Source: Mercurialis annua (Eukaryota > Streptophyta > Magnoliopsida > Malpighiales > Euphorbiaceae). Taken from it: a DNA stretch of 64,000 nt. A program made the translations under genes and the position numbers. The DNA lies in contig NC_065571.1 in NCBI RefSeq assembly GCF_937616625.2, positions 13,394,501 to 13,458,500 on the forward strand. The letters run 5' to 3'. The notes beneath the pieces are model-generated. The model saw only the letters and a list, made by a program, of their open reading frames with translations, was not told the DNA's origin and searched no databases. Positions 11,299 through 23,547 of this stretch are shown piece after piece. The first letter of the stretch is position 1, and each line of letters opens with the position of its first letter.

Positions 11299-12751
11299 AG
11301 ATCACTACAAACGAAGTGATTTTTGGCAACGCCTTATTACACCGACAATTAAAATCGTTAAAAAAATATATCTTTTGTTATGGCTCTTTTATTATCGTTA
11401 GAAATATAATTATTTCACAACTCATTAAGTTGCAACAATTTAAATATTTTATAATATTTTGCCGGGACTGATAAAATTATTCTAAAAAAAGAAGTTTTTC
11501 AACGATTTGATTTGTCGTTTAGAAATATAAATATTTCACAATGATAAATAATTTAGTTAAAAAAGGAAAAAGAAATTAAATTCCACATGAAAAAAATGTG
11601 AAGTTAACACGGTGCAATCTCATCATAAAGAAATATATTTTTTACTTCAACTTTGATATATTCCTTTAGAAAGTAAACAATAATAATTCGAACAATATTA
11701 AAAATTAGAAATTATAAAAAGCATTAAAAAAATAAAAATATATTACATATCAAAATAAAATATTTCTTTTTCCCTCTACAATTTTGACAACTTTGTCAAA
11801 TAAACCTCTAAACAATAGACTGTATGATCTGTCAATTTTACAACTTTGCAAAACTAATCCAAACCAAATTCAATTTATGAAATTTCTTGAACCATCAAGT
11901 AAAACCACGTGACCAATCTATATCGGACTAGATATATTTTGAATTCATAAAATTGACAAACCAAATTGTCCAAATTTTGTTATAGCAATATGTTTGATAA
12001 AATAGTAAAACTTATGAATAGAAACATTATTTTGTTTCAAAATAATAATTACTGATGTAATTGTAGAAACTTCTTTTTTGGACAGCCGTATGACACTGAA
12101 GCGTCCAATAATAGTTGTTGAAGACATTCAAGGAGCAAATTTACATGTAGCGGTAAAATTAAAGGATTGAATCATAGTTGTTACAAATAACCCATCAACA
12201 TTTAAAGGAATTGTGGATATAAGTATGGAAAATAAAACTAATTTCAAAACTTTTAAAGTTGTAGGTCAATCTGTCGAATTGAAAAAAGAATATGTAAAAC
12301 TAGAAATTTAGGACTCCTAAAACCTTCCTTGACACTTTGAAAAACCAAAATGACACTTTTATTATTTTTTTATATCATATTTATTTTAATCCAAAAATTA
12401 ACCTAAATTAATTAATAAATTAAGATTTAATTGAACCGAAAATCACCAGTTTTTGCGAATTTTTAGTATTTAATAATATTTTTTTTCTTGACCAACATAA
12501 CTTAGCCTAACTATAAATACAATTGTGTCTCCTTTTCTAAGAGAGATTGATATAAACAAACACAAGCTAAATTACTGAGATTGGCAGCCCCTGATAAGCC
12601 CTATAAGTTGATCATTTCATTGATCAATATTCAATCTAATAGGAGACTGACAGCTATTGGAAGATTGAATAGTGAATTCTTCGTACGGCCTATTAGAAAA
12701 TTTGCCAAGACAGAACAGTACTTTTGAAAACTCAATCTATTATAAAATTAA
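11299..12751. other. AT-rich intergenic region, no gene seen
   Basis: AT-rich sequence with runs of A and T and scattered stop codons in all frames. The short open frame at 11945-12127 (minus) has no recognisable features. Around 12430-12500 the phrase AAAATCACCAGTTTTTGCG resembles one arm of the MITE family at 13897 and 14362 and may be a solo fragment. Confidence 0.55.
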
Positions 12752-13136
12752 GGCTTAATTACTTAAAAACCACCCAGTTTGAACTTTTTTTTTCATTTAT
12801 ATCCTGACCTAAGAAAAAAAATCATTTATATCCTGATGTATGTATTTATGTTTCACCTCTACCTCGAGGCACTAAATTAACCTCTTTTCATTTAGAAAAA
12901 AGTTTAAAATAGTTCTTCATTTTTAATCTAAACTAATTAGAATTTAATTAGAAATGAATTTTTCTCTAAATGAAGGACTATTTTAAATTTTTTTCTAAAT
13001 GAAAAGAGGTTAATTTAATACTTCAGAGTAGAGGTGAAACATAAACACATACGTCAGGGTATAAATGAATTTTTTCCTAGGTCATGGTATAAACGAAAAA
13101 AAAGTTCAAGGTGGGTGGTTTTTAAGTAATTAAGCC
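12752..13136. mobile_element. Mutator-type MITE, 9-bp TSD (same family as 7711)
   Basis: Ends GGCTTAATTACTTAAAAAC and its inverse. It is flanked by a perfect 9-bp duplication TAAAATTAA (12743-12751 and 13137-13145). Internal phrases on TTTATACCCTGACC and GTTTCACCTCTACC match the 7711 element, but this one is 385 bp instead of 571 bp, so the centre differs. No coding sequence. Confidence 0.88.
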
Positions 13137-13146
13137 TAAAATTAAT

Positions 13147-13500
13147 ACTACCAGTCAACTGAATTTAGCGACGGATTTTGGCGACGGATCATATAATATA
13201 TGTCGCTAAAATTTACTTTGCAGACGAATTTTAGCAACAGATATAGTATTCGTTGCTAATCCAGCCAAATAATTTGGCGGGCTTAAACCCGCTTAATTTA
13301 GCGACCAAATCAAGTTGGCTAATTTAGCGATGGATACGAAATTCATCGCTAAATTTTGACGACAGATGTGAGAATTCGTCGCTAATGTTAGCGGCATGTA
13401 TTTGTCACCAAATCACTCGATGAATGAAACATATTGTTTCATTAATCGAGTAGCGACGGATTTGTGATTTTACCGACGGATTAGGATCCGCCGCTAAAAT
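13147..13500. repeat. CACTA-like end with GCGACGGA subterminal repeats
   Basis: Starts near ACTACCAGTCAACTGAATTT and then carries many direct and inverted copies of the motif TTTAGCGACGGAT or its variants (GTCGCTAAA, CATCGCTAA). Such clusters are typical of the subterminal regions of plant CACTA (En/Spm) elements. The other end and a 3-bp duplication were not found. The pyrimidine- and CCG-rich stretch that follows (13520-13800) has no supported gene. Confidence 0.5.
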
Positions 13501-13896
13501 TAAAATCATATACTCGATCAGGGGCTCTGCTTCTTCCCCATTCTGCCAAAATTTCTCTTTTTTTCTCTCCATTCCGCTGGCACCGTTTCCTCCATCAAAT
13601 CTCATTCCTTCGTTTCCAACCTCCGCTGCTTTCTCCATCAAACTCCATTCCTCCATTTCCAGCCTCCACCGTTTCCGCCAATTTCTCCAGCCTCCGCGCC
13701 ATTCTCTCCCCTGTCGGTTTCTCCAGTCGTCGTTCGCTTTCCCTGCCGGTTTCCAACCGCCGTTACCTCACCTCTCCAGCATCTGCCGGTTTCCGTCTCA
13801 GGCATGTATAATTTATTAACATTATTAAATTTATTAAATTAATTGTTAATTATTATTTTATTAAAATAATTAATGATAGGTTAATTAATTAATTAA

Positions 13897-14183
13897 AGTT
13901 TAATTGCACCAAAAATCACCAACTTTCGTGTGTTTTTGTTATTTAACATAATCTCTTTTTTTTGGCATATTTAACATTAACTTTCATTTTTTGGCATATT
14001 TGTCCAAGGTTACGTTTTCTTTGAAAACTTGTGCCGGTCTGGATGCAAAACGGCGTCGTTTTACATCCAAAACGGCGTCGTTTTACATCCAGAACGGCGT
14101 CGTGGACAAATATGTCAAGAAAAAAAGATTATGTTAAATACCAAAAACACGCGAAAGTTGGTGATTTTTTGTGCAATTAAGCC
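13897..14183. mobile_element. Mutator-like MITE with internal ACGGCGTCGTTTT repeats
   Basis: Inverted arms GTTTAATTGCACCAAAAATC and the inverse at 14150-14183, with an imperfect 9-bp duplication ATTAATTAA / ATTGATTAA. The centre holds three close copies of AACGGCGTCGT (14047-14105). The same arm family is found at 14362-14665. Its 5' end has lost the usual GGC. Confidence 0.72.
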
Positions 14184-14361
14184 ATTGATTAATTTAATTA
14201 GGTTATTTATTTATTTAGTTTGTTAAATTATAATTCAATATTAAATAATTAAGTTAGGTAAACTGGAAATTAATGCATACATTGTTTGCCTTGAAAATAT
14301 AACCGCCCTATCTCAAATTCAATACCAAGACCATATAATCCAATTTCATATAAACATTAAA

Positions 14362-14665
14362 GGCTTAATTGCATAAAAAATCACCAATTTTTGCGTATTT
14401 TTGGTATTTAACTTGGTATAAAAATCATCAACTTTCATTTTTTGGCATATTAATCCACGAGTTGTGAAACGGCGCCGTTTTGAATGTAAAATGGCGCCGA
14501 TTTGCGCTAAAACAGCGTCGTTTTGCGCTTAATTTTTCAAAGGAAACGGTCATGTGGACGAATATGCCAAAAAATGAAAGTTGATGATTTTTTATGCCAA
14601 GAAAAAAAGATTATGTTAAATACCAAAAACACGCGAAAGTTGGTGATTTTTGGTGCAATTAAGCC
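14362..14665. mobile_element. Mutator-like MITE, perfect 9-bp TSD
   Basis: Ends GGCTTAATTGCATAAAAAAT and the inverse, flanked by a perfect 9-bp duplication AACATTAAA (14353-14361 and 14666-14674). The centre has GGCGCCGTTTTG and related GC-richer words against an AT-rich background. It is a sibling of the element at 13897. Confidence 0.87.
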
Positions 14666-14989
14666 AACATTAAATGGAAAACACGTAGCTTAAAAAACTT
14701 ATATATAAATATCAGCAGTTTCATTTAATAGTTTTATGAACTATTGATAACTAGATTAACAGCCTTCCAAAATACCCAACTAATGGAGCTCTAGAATTTA
14801 AAACAGTTATGAATAAAGGGTCATTGAGCCCCCAAACTTGTGACGCGGGGTCACTTACCCCCCAGATTTTACTTTTTTGAGCAACTAACCCCTAAACTCT
14901 TGAATATTAGGTCAGATCACTCATAACTGTATATATTTTTAAAACGCGTTGTGAGTGGAGCGAGGTTCGGGGGTCTCTCGTCTAGGCTT

Positions 14990-15790
14990 ATCGCTGACTT
15001 CAGATTGAGAAAGGTTTGAAAAATGGAGTCGCCACGTAGCTCAGCTACAAAATTCCTTTTATACCGACTGGGTAGATATCTCACGCTTGTATGTGAGAGC
15101 ACCTTACATTGGACCAAAAGACTAGGTTCGTGGACATTCTTTTGAAACTCGTGTACTTAACTTATCGATTACATTTCTATTTACATTACATACTCAATTT
15201 ATCATCTTGACATTCATGCAATTCATAGGATATTATACTGGAAATTAAACACGTCTGAAAGCAGTATAGGAGAGCACTAAACCATGTAAGACGCGCATAT
15301 CACTCTATCTGAACTAGTATGTGAGGCTAGTGACAGATACTCCTAAACATACATCTAACCCTGGAATGTCTATCAAAAAATAAATACTGGCTAGTTTGGA
15401 GCATTTTGCATGCACAAAGCCTAAAATGGATTTCTAAGTGAGATTGATTTTACCATGCCGTCTTGAATGCCTATACAACCTTATAATTATATTTTCATGG
15501 CAATCCTATGATTTCTAGGTGATTTGCTGGACTTGCTGGATTTGATTACTACTTTATGTGGTTAAGTCCTTTAACCTGTTAATATTTGGACTGGACATGC
15601 TTTTTGAAAGTGTTTATACATTGCAAGCATACACAAAATGCAGATGATATACATATAAGGTTAAAGATACTTTTAAACTTTGCGGAGTGTCTGACACTCG
15701 ATGCGATTTGGCCATCAAAGTGGTCAGAATAAGGACTCAATCACCACATGGAAGTTCCTTGTCTCTTCTATACGGATATATTGATTTCAA
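14990..15790. repeat. Dispersed repeat R1, copy a
   Basis: Shares a collinear, diverged stretch with 28797-29480. Common phrases include ATGGAGTCGCCAC, TACCGACTGG, AGGTTCGT, GAAACTCGTGTACTT, ACATTCATGCAATTCA, AAATTAAACACGT, AGGTGATTTGCTGGA, TAAGTCCTTTAACC or TTAGTCCTTTAACC, and TCGATGCG. The first phrase reads TGGCGACTCCAT on the minus strand, similar to the start of the Tat primer-binding site, so an LTR-retrotransposon remnant is possible. No coding frame supports that. Confidence 0.6.
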
Positions 15791-17790
15791 ATGTTAATTC
15801 ATTAAAGTATTTGAAATATTTTTATCACATAATTGTACCCAGACATATCATAAACATAAATCTTGAATGCCACGAATAAGAAATCGCAGCGAGCATTGAG
15901 TATGTTCACCAAATATTAGAAAATAAATAATTTCTACATGTATAATAGTACATGCATCACATGCATGGAAATGATTAGAGTTAAATGTAACTCTTTGGGG
16001 ATGAGAGGTCTCACCACCCTGGCGCACAATTATGTAAAAAGAGATTTTTATCGATAAAATGTTTTTGAGAAAGATGTTTTGAAACGAACTCGCGAGTCAC
16101 GTTATGATAAATGTATTTATTAAGTTGTTGGATTTCAAACGGTTTTGGAATCTTAACGAAAGATAGCTAGACAAATACTCTGTTATGATAGTGGTAAATT
16201 GAGGACGACTGCACTATAAAGGACCAGGTTGTATTTTGGAATAACTGTGTTTCGTAGAATTTAGTATTGGCTATAAGGTTGCGCTCGAGATATTATTTCG
16301 TTAAGTGCGATAAGATGTTGAGGTCGGATTAGAAGGCTTATGCATTAACTTCCGATTTATTATCTGAGGAGTGTTGAATTCAGAAATTTGGTTATGCTTC
16401 ACGCGTGTATACAATGTGATTTTAAAAGATGCTTTATTTTTACGGATACGATTTTTGTCCAATATTTTGTTATTTTTTTGTAAAAATATTTTTATATAAG
16501 CTGAGAGATTTTTTTTTAAGATTTTTATGTTTTGAAAAAGGGCTGGAAAATCTATCAAATTTGATTTAAAAGTAATTATAAACTTTGCCGGTTACACGAT
16601 ATCATAAATTTATTCAAAAGCAAAATTCTTCTGCGAATTCAAAAAAATAATGGGAGTTTTAAAACATGATGTGTAAGAAGCGTGAAATTTTTCAGCGGTT
16701 TGTTATTTTCGATTTTGAAAATAAAATGGAGTTTTAGATGTTAATGTTTTTAATTGGAAGTGGATAATATTACTATTTAATATTTTGAGAAAACAAAAAT
16801 AATTTTACTATAAAAAGGGTTTTGAGCAATAATCCACCCCGGTTCTGATTTCAAACACTGAATGAGTTTTAATTGTGACATCAACTATACATGGGAAAGC
16901 TAATGCAACTATTAGAATCAGAATCATGTTACAAAAGATAAATTGCGACTCACTTTCCTTTGTCAATATCCTTCTAACCGTCACGTGAGAAGATCTGTAT
17001 GGATTAAGGATACGCCAGGATAAAGTAGCGGCATGGAAAAAGATTTTCATTTGAAAAGGGATTTTATTGACAGAAGATATGGAAAAAAGGGATGAAATTG
17101 AACAAAAAGGCGGCTGAGTGGTAACTTCAAATCCTCTTCAATCAGTCGAGCTTCTGTTGGTCGCATTCTTTAGAATGAAACTAGCCCAAAGGGCATAACG
17201 ATGACAGAAGCCAGGAAGAAAGAGTCAAACACTTACTAACTCCTAATCCGGCTACAATTACACAATTTATACAGAATGCTCTCGGTTGTACTCCAAGACA
17301 TGAAAATTTCTTAAGTGCCATTATTTTTACAGTATTCAATATTTGATTTTAAAGTGGCTTACTTATATTTGTTGAAGAGTCAATTTTTTTTTTATATATT
17401 TCAGATGAATGCTTGCCTAATAACAAAAAAATACAATTGATCATTAATTTTATTTTATAACATCCTTATTTTTATTAATGACAACTTATATTAGATACAA
17501 AATAGAGAAAATTTATTTACAGAAGAATAAAATATAAATTTAATTAAAAACAATATTAAAAAGTAAAAAATAAATATTTTTTAAAATAAAGTAAGGGAAT
17601 ATTAAATCTGCTATGAAAGTGATTAATTGGTTTAAATGGTGTTAGAAGGAATAATGCATATTTCAATTGAAAGGAAAATTAATTTCATCACCTTCTCGAT
17701 TATCACTCAATCAAGAACAAAATGATAAAGTTGATCGAAATTCTAAAAAAAAAAAAATTATTCCTAAAACATTGATAATAAATAAAAAAA
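15791..17790. other. Intergenic region, no gene seen
   Basis: Low-complexity, AT-rich sequence. Short open frames at 16301-16558 and 16808-17050 (minus) lack domains. The end of this region is downstream of the cysteine-protease gene's stop codon and should contain its 3' UTR; no single polyadenylation signal was chosen. Confidence 0.5.
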
Positions 17791-19085
17791 CTAAGCTAGT
17801 GGATACGAGCAATCCGTGGCTATACCACAAAGACCTTCCTTGGACTGCACGTTTTTCTCCATTCTCACAAATCCTTTCTCTCCCCATTTCTTTCCCCACG
17901 AATTCTTCACCAGCCAATACTTTGTTGCCGTATTTGTCTGGCCATATCCGACGGCTAAAACCCCATGGTTTACATTGGTTCCACAAGCTCCTCTATAAAC
18001 ACCAGTGGAGTAGAACTGAAAGGTGGTTGAACCAGCATCAATCGCCACCGCCACAGGCTGATTAGCCACTGCCTTCATCAAATCTTTTTCACTGTTCGCT
18101 GGAACTTTTTGGTATCCGGTGATTGTTGCAATTCGCGAAGTCACCTTTTTAGGGTCGCATTTTTGACCGACTCCTTTGTATGGATATTTAATGTCACTAG
18201 TGATTCCACGATTGTTTATAATGAACTTAAAAGCATCCTCCATTGAACCCCCTTTACAACCTTTGTCAGCACCATTAGTGTCGCAATCTACAAGCTCTTG
18301 TACTGATAGAGATGTTAAATCGTTTTTTGTTATTTTACGAAGTCCTTCGGTTGCTCCCACGGCTGAGAAAGCCCAACAACTTCCTGTTCATACAAAATTA
18401 GCAAGCTATTAATATAAAAGCACAGACAGTAGTAAAATTTTATCTTATGATTTCAGTATAAATTTTTTTAATTATATTGAAGTAATATAAATCAAATTTT
18501 TGGTATACAAATTGAAATGTTAAAACCAAATTGTAAGATAAAAAAGTTCACTATCTCTAAAAAATTTAACACATATAAATGCTACATGTTTCCAGGTGCT
18601 AGTGATAAATATAAAAAGGTTCCATTAATTTATTATGAAAATATAATTTTATGTCACTTACCGCAAGTTCCCTGATCTTTGATACTAGTAACAGCATGTT
18701 TTTCTGTCCAGTCTATGGCAGATGGTGGATAAGTAACATTTTCATACTTAAATGGTGTTACCGCCATTGATAAACTACCAGGTGACGATCTCTTATAAGT
18801 AGTCCATGAAGCTCTAAACTCTTCATTAGTTAAATCAGCAAACTGATTAATCCCTAACTTATATGATTCTTCACCACCGGTATTAAATTTCTCAATGAAC
18901 TCAACATTGTTCTTGAATATTTTAAACCTTTTTAATTTCTCTTCGCCATTCTTATAAGACTTTCCATACTCTGCAAGCCATTGATCGTGCCTTTCCGCCA
19001 TTGTTAAATCTTGAAGCTCGCGAGAGGTACACTGATTAGCAAAAATGAAGAAGAGAGCAATCGATAAACATCGAAGTGAAGCCAT
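17791..19085 (-). CDS. Papain-family (C1A) cysteine protease, two exons, 338 aa
   Basis: Secreted or vacuolar cysteine protease of the SAG12/vignain-like plant group. Exon 1 is 19085-18662 and exon 2 is 18383-17791; the intron (18661-18384, 278 nt) has GT-AG ends and splits a glycine codon next to the active site. Residues 1-21 look like a signal peptide. The I29 inhibitor prodomain spans about 30-90 with ERFNIN-like spacing ([13 protein letters not shown]) and [13 protein letters not shown]. The mature enzyme starts around 122. Catalytic residues visible are Q138, C144 (in GSCWAFS), H281 ([11 protein letters not shown]) and N302 (KNSWGKKWG). A GCKGG motif lies at 183-187. Length is normal for the family and no lesion was seen. 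A broken paralogue lies at 57,656-62,469 on the other strand. Confidence 0.94.
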
Positions 19086-19169
19086 TTTTTCAGTTGTTGA
19101 AGCTAAGTGATATTTTTTTTGTAATTGTAAGTGTCTACTGAGATTGTGTTTGAGTTAATAATGAGTTGT

Positions 19170-19178
19170 CTTAAATAG
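19170..19178 (-). promoter_or_regulatory. TATA-like box of the cysteine-protease gene
   Basis: On the minus strand the sequence CTATTTAAG lies about 85-93 bases before the start codon. The same word in the same context (CTATTTAAGACA) precedes the pseudogene at 57576-57584, and this conservation supports it as a core promoter element. Confidence 0.65.
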
Positions 19179-19499
19179 GTTTAGAAGAGATGTTAGAACT
19201 GAAATATTCAAAGTGTTAGATCATATTTTGTGGGTAGCTCTAATAATAGAAGTGATGTGAAAGTTTTAAAACGTGACATGTGTTTCAAAATGAATATTTT
19301 GAGGCTTTAAATTTTTGAATAATTGAAATTTTATATTAGATTGTTACTTGTGTGGTGAGGTGAAGATGACTGAGATTTATATATTAAAGTGTTGAATGTG
19401 GAAATAATTCAGGACATTTATCCAAAAATATAGGGTGACTCATGAGAAGTTGTCTTTACAGAAACACTCTAGTGTTTTTCTTTTAAATCAATTAATTAA

Positions 19500-19797
19500 G
19501 TCTAAATGACCAAAAAAGGATAATTTTTTTATGAAAATTTCACAAAAGTCCACACCTTTCAATTTTATCCAATTTGTCCTGAAATACATGATTTTGTTCC
19601 AATTTTGTCCAATTATGTAATTTTGCTCATGTGGCACCTACGTGGCATGTCACACATCAGCGCCACATAAGCAAAATTGTGTAGTTGGACAAAATTGAAA
19701 CGAAATCATAAATTTCAGGATAAATTAGATAAATTTGAAAGGTTTGAACTTTTATAAAACGTTCATGAAAGGTTTGGCTTTTTTAGTCATTTGGCCA
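19500..19797. mobile_element. Palindromic MITE upstream of the protease gene
   Basis: The arms read AAATGACCAAAAAAGG at the left and, inverted, GGCTTTTTTAGTCATTTGG at the right. A strong inner inverted pair surrounds ACGTGGCATGTCACACATCA. Target duplication is uncertain because both flanks are TTAATTAA-rich. No coding sequence. Confidence 0.65.
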
Positions 19798-20338
19798 TTA
19801 ATTAATCGTTGTGGCATGTCATCTTACAATAAATCATAAGAGGTGTGATATGTACAAAAAAAGAATTGTACAATTATAAAAAGATAATAGATTTTAAACC
19901 TCTTACTGGTTCGTTGATATAAAATAATTATTAAAAAAATAATGAATTAACTAAAGAAAGGGGGAATCGATGAATTTGATCAAATTTCAGGAGATAAACA
20001 ATTGACTTTTTAAATGTTATGGGGTTTATAATATTTCGCACCTTAACTCATGGTAATAATAACTATACATAAATCAGAAGAGGTGTAAAATGTACAATTT
20101 CTTTTATAATTACTATACAATTATAAAAGAAATAAAGTTTAAACCACTTACTAGTTGCTTAATATGAAATAATTTCGTCATAAAACAGATATTTATCGAT
20201 GGATTCTTGATGGCTAAAATCATCGAGAATACACCGACTGAGAAAAACTTTCTGATGCATAGTATAAATCTGTTGCGAATTTACTGACAAAAAAAGTTGT
20301 CAATGAATATATGAATATGTTAAAAAAGTTATATACTA
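19798..20338. other. AT-rich spacer, no gene seen
   Basis: Contains two diverged copies of a stretch with TAAATCATAAGAGGTGTGATATG and AAATCAGAAGAGGTGTAAAATG (about 19830 and 20070), each followed by ATTATAAAA and AAACC.CTTACT words, so a local duplication is likely. Confidence 0.45.
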
Positions 20339-21159
20339 CTCCCTCCATTCCACAATACATGACGTCTTGGGGAGTTTGAAAAATTCCAAAATATATGACG
20401 TTTTAGGTATTATTAGCTGCTTTTGCCTAAAATGACCTTCTTCTCTTTCTTGAAAATAATCTTCTCTTTTCTTTCAAACAGCATTGGTCTCTGTGTCAAT
20501 ACATTTTATCATCTGTTCTTCATATTACTATTATTTTCCCATCATTTTTCCAGTAATCAACCACTTGTTTAGAAACAGAAAATCAAAAAAAAAAAACAGA
20601 AAACAGAAAACAAATCTATTGTACAGTTTATAAAAGTGAAAAGGATGAAAAATATTAGAGTTTTTAAGTCTTGGAAACATATTGCACATTTTCCTTCACT
20701 TTCTTGCATTTTCTCATAAACCAAACACCCATTTTAAAACAGAAAACCATATGTTGGGTCCTAACATCATTTTTTCAGAAACTAAACACCAATTTTAAAA
20801 GCAGAAAACAAAAACGTAAAAAAAGAAAAAGAAAACTGAAGCTTTCAAATAAATTTGCGAACCAAACACCTAAACTCACCTGTAAACTTTGGTTTTTAGG
20901 TTCAAAGATGAAAACGCCACCCTTTATAAATCAAAATTACAACAATATTTCTCAAAAATATAAAAGATGAAACCCAGTTTCAATTAAACTAAAGCAACAA
21001 GAAATGGGCTGACGTTCTGTGTTTTTGGACTCTTTCCTTCTCTCTGTGCAAATAGCAGATGCATTTATTAGGGATAGTTTAGGTATTTTTGTATGTTTTA
21101 ATTAAACCTTAATATGTGTGCATAACCTTAAAACGTCAAGTATTGTGGAATGGAGGGAG
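20339..21159. mobile_element. Large Stowaway-like element (821 bp, TA target site)
   Basis: Terminal inverted repeats of about 27 bp with one mismatch, starting CTCCCTCCATTCCACAATAC, flanked by TA (20337-20338 and 21160-21161). It is long for a Stowaway MITE. The open frame inside (20671-20970) is A-rich and lysine-rich without a transposase motif. Repeated AACCAAACACC words are visible internally. Non-autonomous mariner-derived element is the best reading. Confidence 0.78.
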
Positions 21160-21668
21160 TACATCATAATTATTTTTCATATTCTAAATTTACGAGGGAT
21201 ATGTGACGATTCAATTTCTAAACATTTAGTGACATATTTTTGGCAGTCGAGAAATTCCGCAGCCAGATGTTTTCTTTCATTGAGAAAATCTTTCTATAAA
21301 TACTCTTCTCTCCAAATAATAAATTAAAAGAAGAGCAATATTTAAGAATTAGATTCTGAAATTCACTTTTTAATTCTAGCGGATAAAGTTTAATGATAGC
21401 CATATATGTTTAACTATGGAATTCCAATCTAGAACACCAACTAACAAAATTTCTCAGATTCCCAAAAAAAAGTCCGGAGGGAATCTAGTAAATTTTAGTT
21501 CTAGTAATAAATTGTAGGCAAAATCTATTCTAAGGTCTTTGTACTTTCTATTTTTTCTTTACTTCGTCCCTAAACGCTTTTATTTATTTATTTGGTTTCT
21601 GTACTTTTGAAAACAATTTTATACAATAATACCTATCGATAAATTCTTGATAGCTAAAATCATCTAGA

Positions 21669-22015
21669 ACACTACCAGAAAAAGTAACTATATGGGCGGT
21701 TTTTTAGCCATATTGGCCCCTAAAAATAATTTAATATATTCGATAATTAACACTACCACAAAAAGTAACTATATCGACTGCTTTTTTTTTTTTGCTTTAT
21801 AGAAGCAGTTATAACCACCCCTATAATTAGTAACTGCGTTTTTACCCAAAAACTGACGCTTTCCCCGGTGCCACTACATTATGGGGGCGGTTTTTGTAGC
21901 TGCCGGGGTAAGTGATTTTTAGGGGCATAGTTATAGGAGCGATTTCCAATACTGTCACAATTTGTAAACCGCCCCAATACGGACACAATTTTTAAAATTT
22001 AGGAGCGGTTTACAT
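21669..22015. mobile_element. CACTA-like terminal fragments
   Basis: CACTACCAGAAAAAGTAACT (21670) and CACTACCACAAAAAGTAACT (about 21751) resemble CACTA-transposon termini. They are followed by subterminal-like repeats such as GGGGCGGTTTTTG, AGGAGCGATTT and AGGAGCGGTTTAC. Two near-identical starts about 80 bp apart suggest nesting or duplication. No transposase coding sequence is present. Confidence 0.55.
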
Positions 22016-22881
22016 GACTTGCATTTTTATGCAAAATATGCTGGAATATCCATGACCTAAACCGGAGAATCACATATGTACTAATTGATTAATTTTGCTT
22101 AAATTAATCAAAACGAAACTCATAATAGTGAATTAGCACATAATAAGTCAATTGCTTTTGGAGACATTAAGCACAAAATAAGTCGATTGCTAAAATATCA
22201 TCAAACGATCTCTTCATGTATTTAAAAAATTGTTGTCTTTTGAAAGGACTACTATACATCATCTTTTTATTATATAAAGAAATAAACTAAATTTATCTCA
22301 GTCGATCGTACATTTCATTAAGTTTTCTCTTCTGCCTGAAATTAGATTACAAAAGAGATTAGAGCAGTCTTAACATTTCTTACATAGTAAACAAAATTGT
22401 TCAGGCTCAATCTTTTTGCAAAGAGGGTAACGAATAAATGCCAAACCGAGTATAAAACTTTATGCGAGGTCCTGAATAACATCTAGTGTGTGCGTGTGTG
22501 TGTATAGTTGTTGAATCCTAAAAATGGATTGAATTGAAATGGTTCATGCATTTAATTTTATGCATATTTATATATTCATATAAGGTTCCATAAAAAAACA
22601 GTATATTTCATGTAAAAATAAGAGACATAGCAACAAGCTTCGGAGAAAATTAATGAAAGCACCAAAATACTTCCAAAAAAGTATGTACTCATAAATACCA
22701 TAAGACTATGACCAATGAAAAAGTGAAGATTTAGGCTATATCTACACATTTTAATTAAATGGAAACGCATAAGAAAAAATGTGGTTTGCGTAGGTGAGCA
22801 CCTTGACGGGTCCAAATTTAAACAGTTCTGAACAAGGTGAATGCATCATCATCTACATATCTAATCATTAAAAACATACTT
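22016..22881. other. Intergenic sequence, no supported gene
   Basis: AT-rich, with a short GT-rich tract near 22488-22505. The open frame at 22576-22815 (minus) is hydrophobic but has no recognised motif and is left unannotated. Confidence 0.4.
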
Positions 22882-23547
22882 TCAATAGAAATAAAATGAA
22901 TTACTAATAAGTAAGGCATAAAAAATGTCATAATAAATCAAGTACAACGCTATAAGATTACCACAACTACTTGGCAGGACTGCTGCTGTACCTGATTTTG
23001 CAGCATTTTGAAAAGCTCCAATTCCATCATATTCACCAGAACTAATCTTGCCACTACTTTTACCAATAGAATTAAGACTACCAAGTGATTGAAGAGCCGG
23101 GAACAATTTATTTACGATACTTAGTTGACATTCATAAAAAGGGACCGCCAATATTTGATCTTCTGTTGCTACTAATATTAGTATTATCAATGCCATTACC
23201 ACTAGAATTAATATTGATATTCCTTTTAGAACTTCGAGTCCCACCATTATCTGCAGAATTATCAGTTTTGGGCAATGAATCAGCCATATTTCCCATTGAA
23301 TACGCAGTATGATTAAATGCAGGTGTAGACAAGCTCTTGATTACAAAGCTTTCATCTTGTAAAAGCATATCCAGATACAATTATTTTCAATCATATCAAG
23401 GGGAATAAACTCTTGTACAGCGTTGCAAGTGTAGTACACCTGCTTTACCACCAGACTACAAAGTTGGCCTACAAAAATAGAGGGTGAAAAATCAATTAAG
23501 ATTATCAACGTAATCGAGCAAATCCAAACCCGAAAAGCGCACTTCAT
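22882..23547 (-). pseudogene. Possible secreted-protein gene with broken frame (unrecognised)
   Basis: I do not recognise the family. The first 68-codon stretch (23547-23341) begins with a strongly hydrophobic N-terminus like a signal peptide, followed by a cysteine-containing segment (QLCSLVVKQVYYTCNAVQEF). Near 23,380 the sensible reading passes to another frame, which is Ser/Asn-rich (23380-23132). A further stretch in the first frame (23247-22882) ends with a hydrophobic tail. A single-base shift near 23,380 would join the first two; introns could also explain the pattern. Composition looks protein-like rather than random, but no domain supports it. Confidence 0.35.

Noticed and set aside
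13405..13656. 83-codon minus-strand frame
   Set aside because: Falls in the CGACGGA repeat and a pyrimidine-rich stretch; no family resemblance.
9748..17600. Search for tRNA genes or other structured RNA genes
   Set aside because: No cloverleaf-compatible A/B box pairs were noticed by eye; a tRNAscan run was not possible, so absence is not proven.
17667..18065. 132-codon plus-strand frame over the protease gene
   Set aside because: Complement of exon 2 of the intact cysteine protease; the minus strand has the family motifs and splice sites.
20671..20970. 99-codon frame inside the 821-bp Stowaway-like element
   Set aside because: Lys/Phe-rich, no transposase DDE/D motif, A-rich composition explains it.
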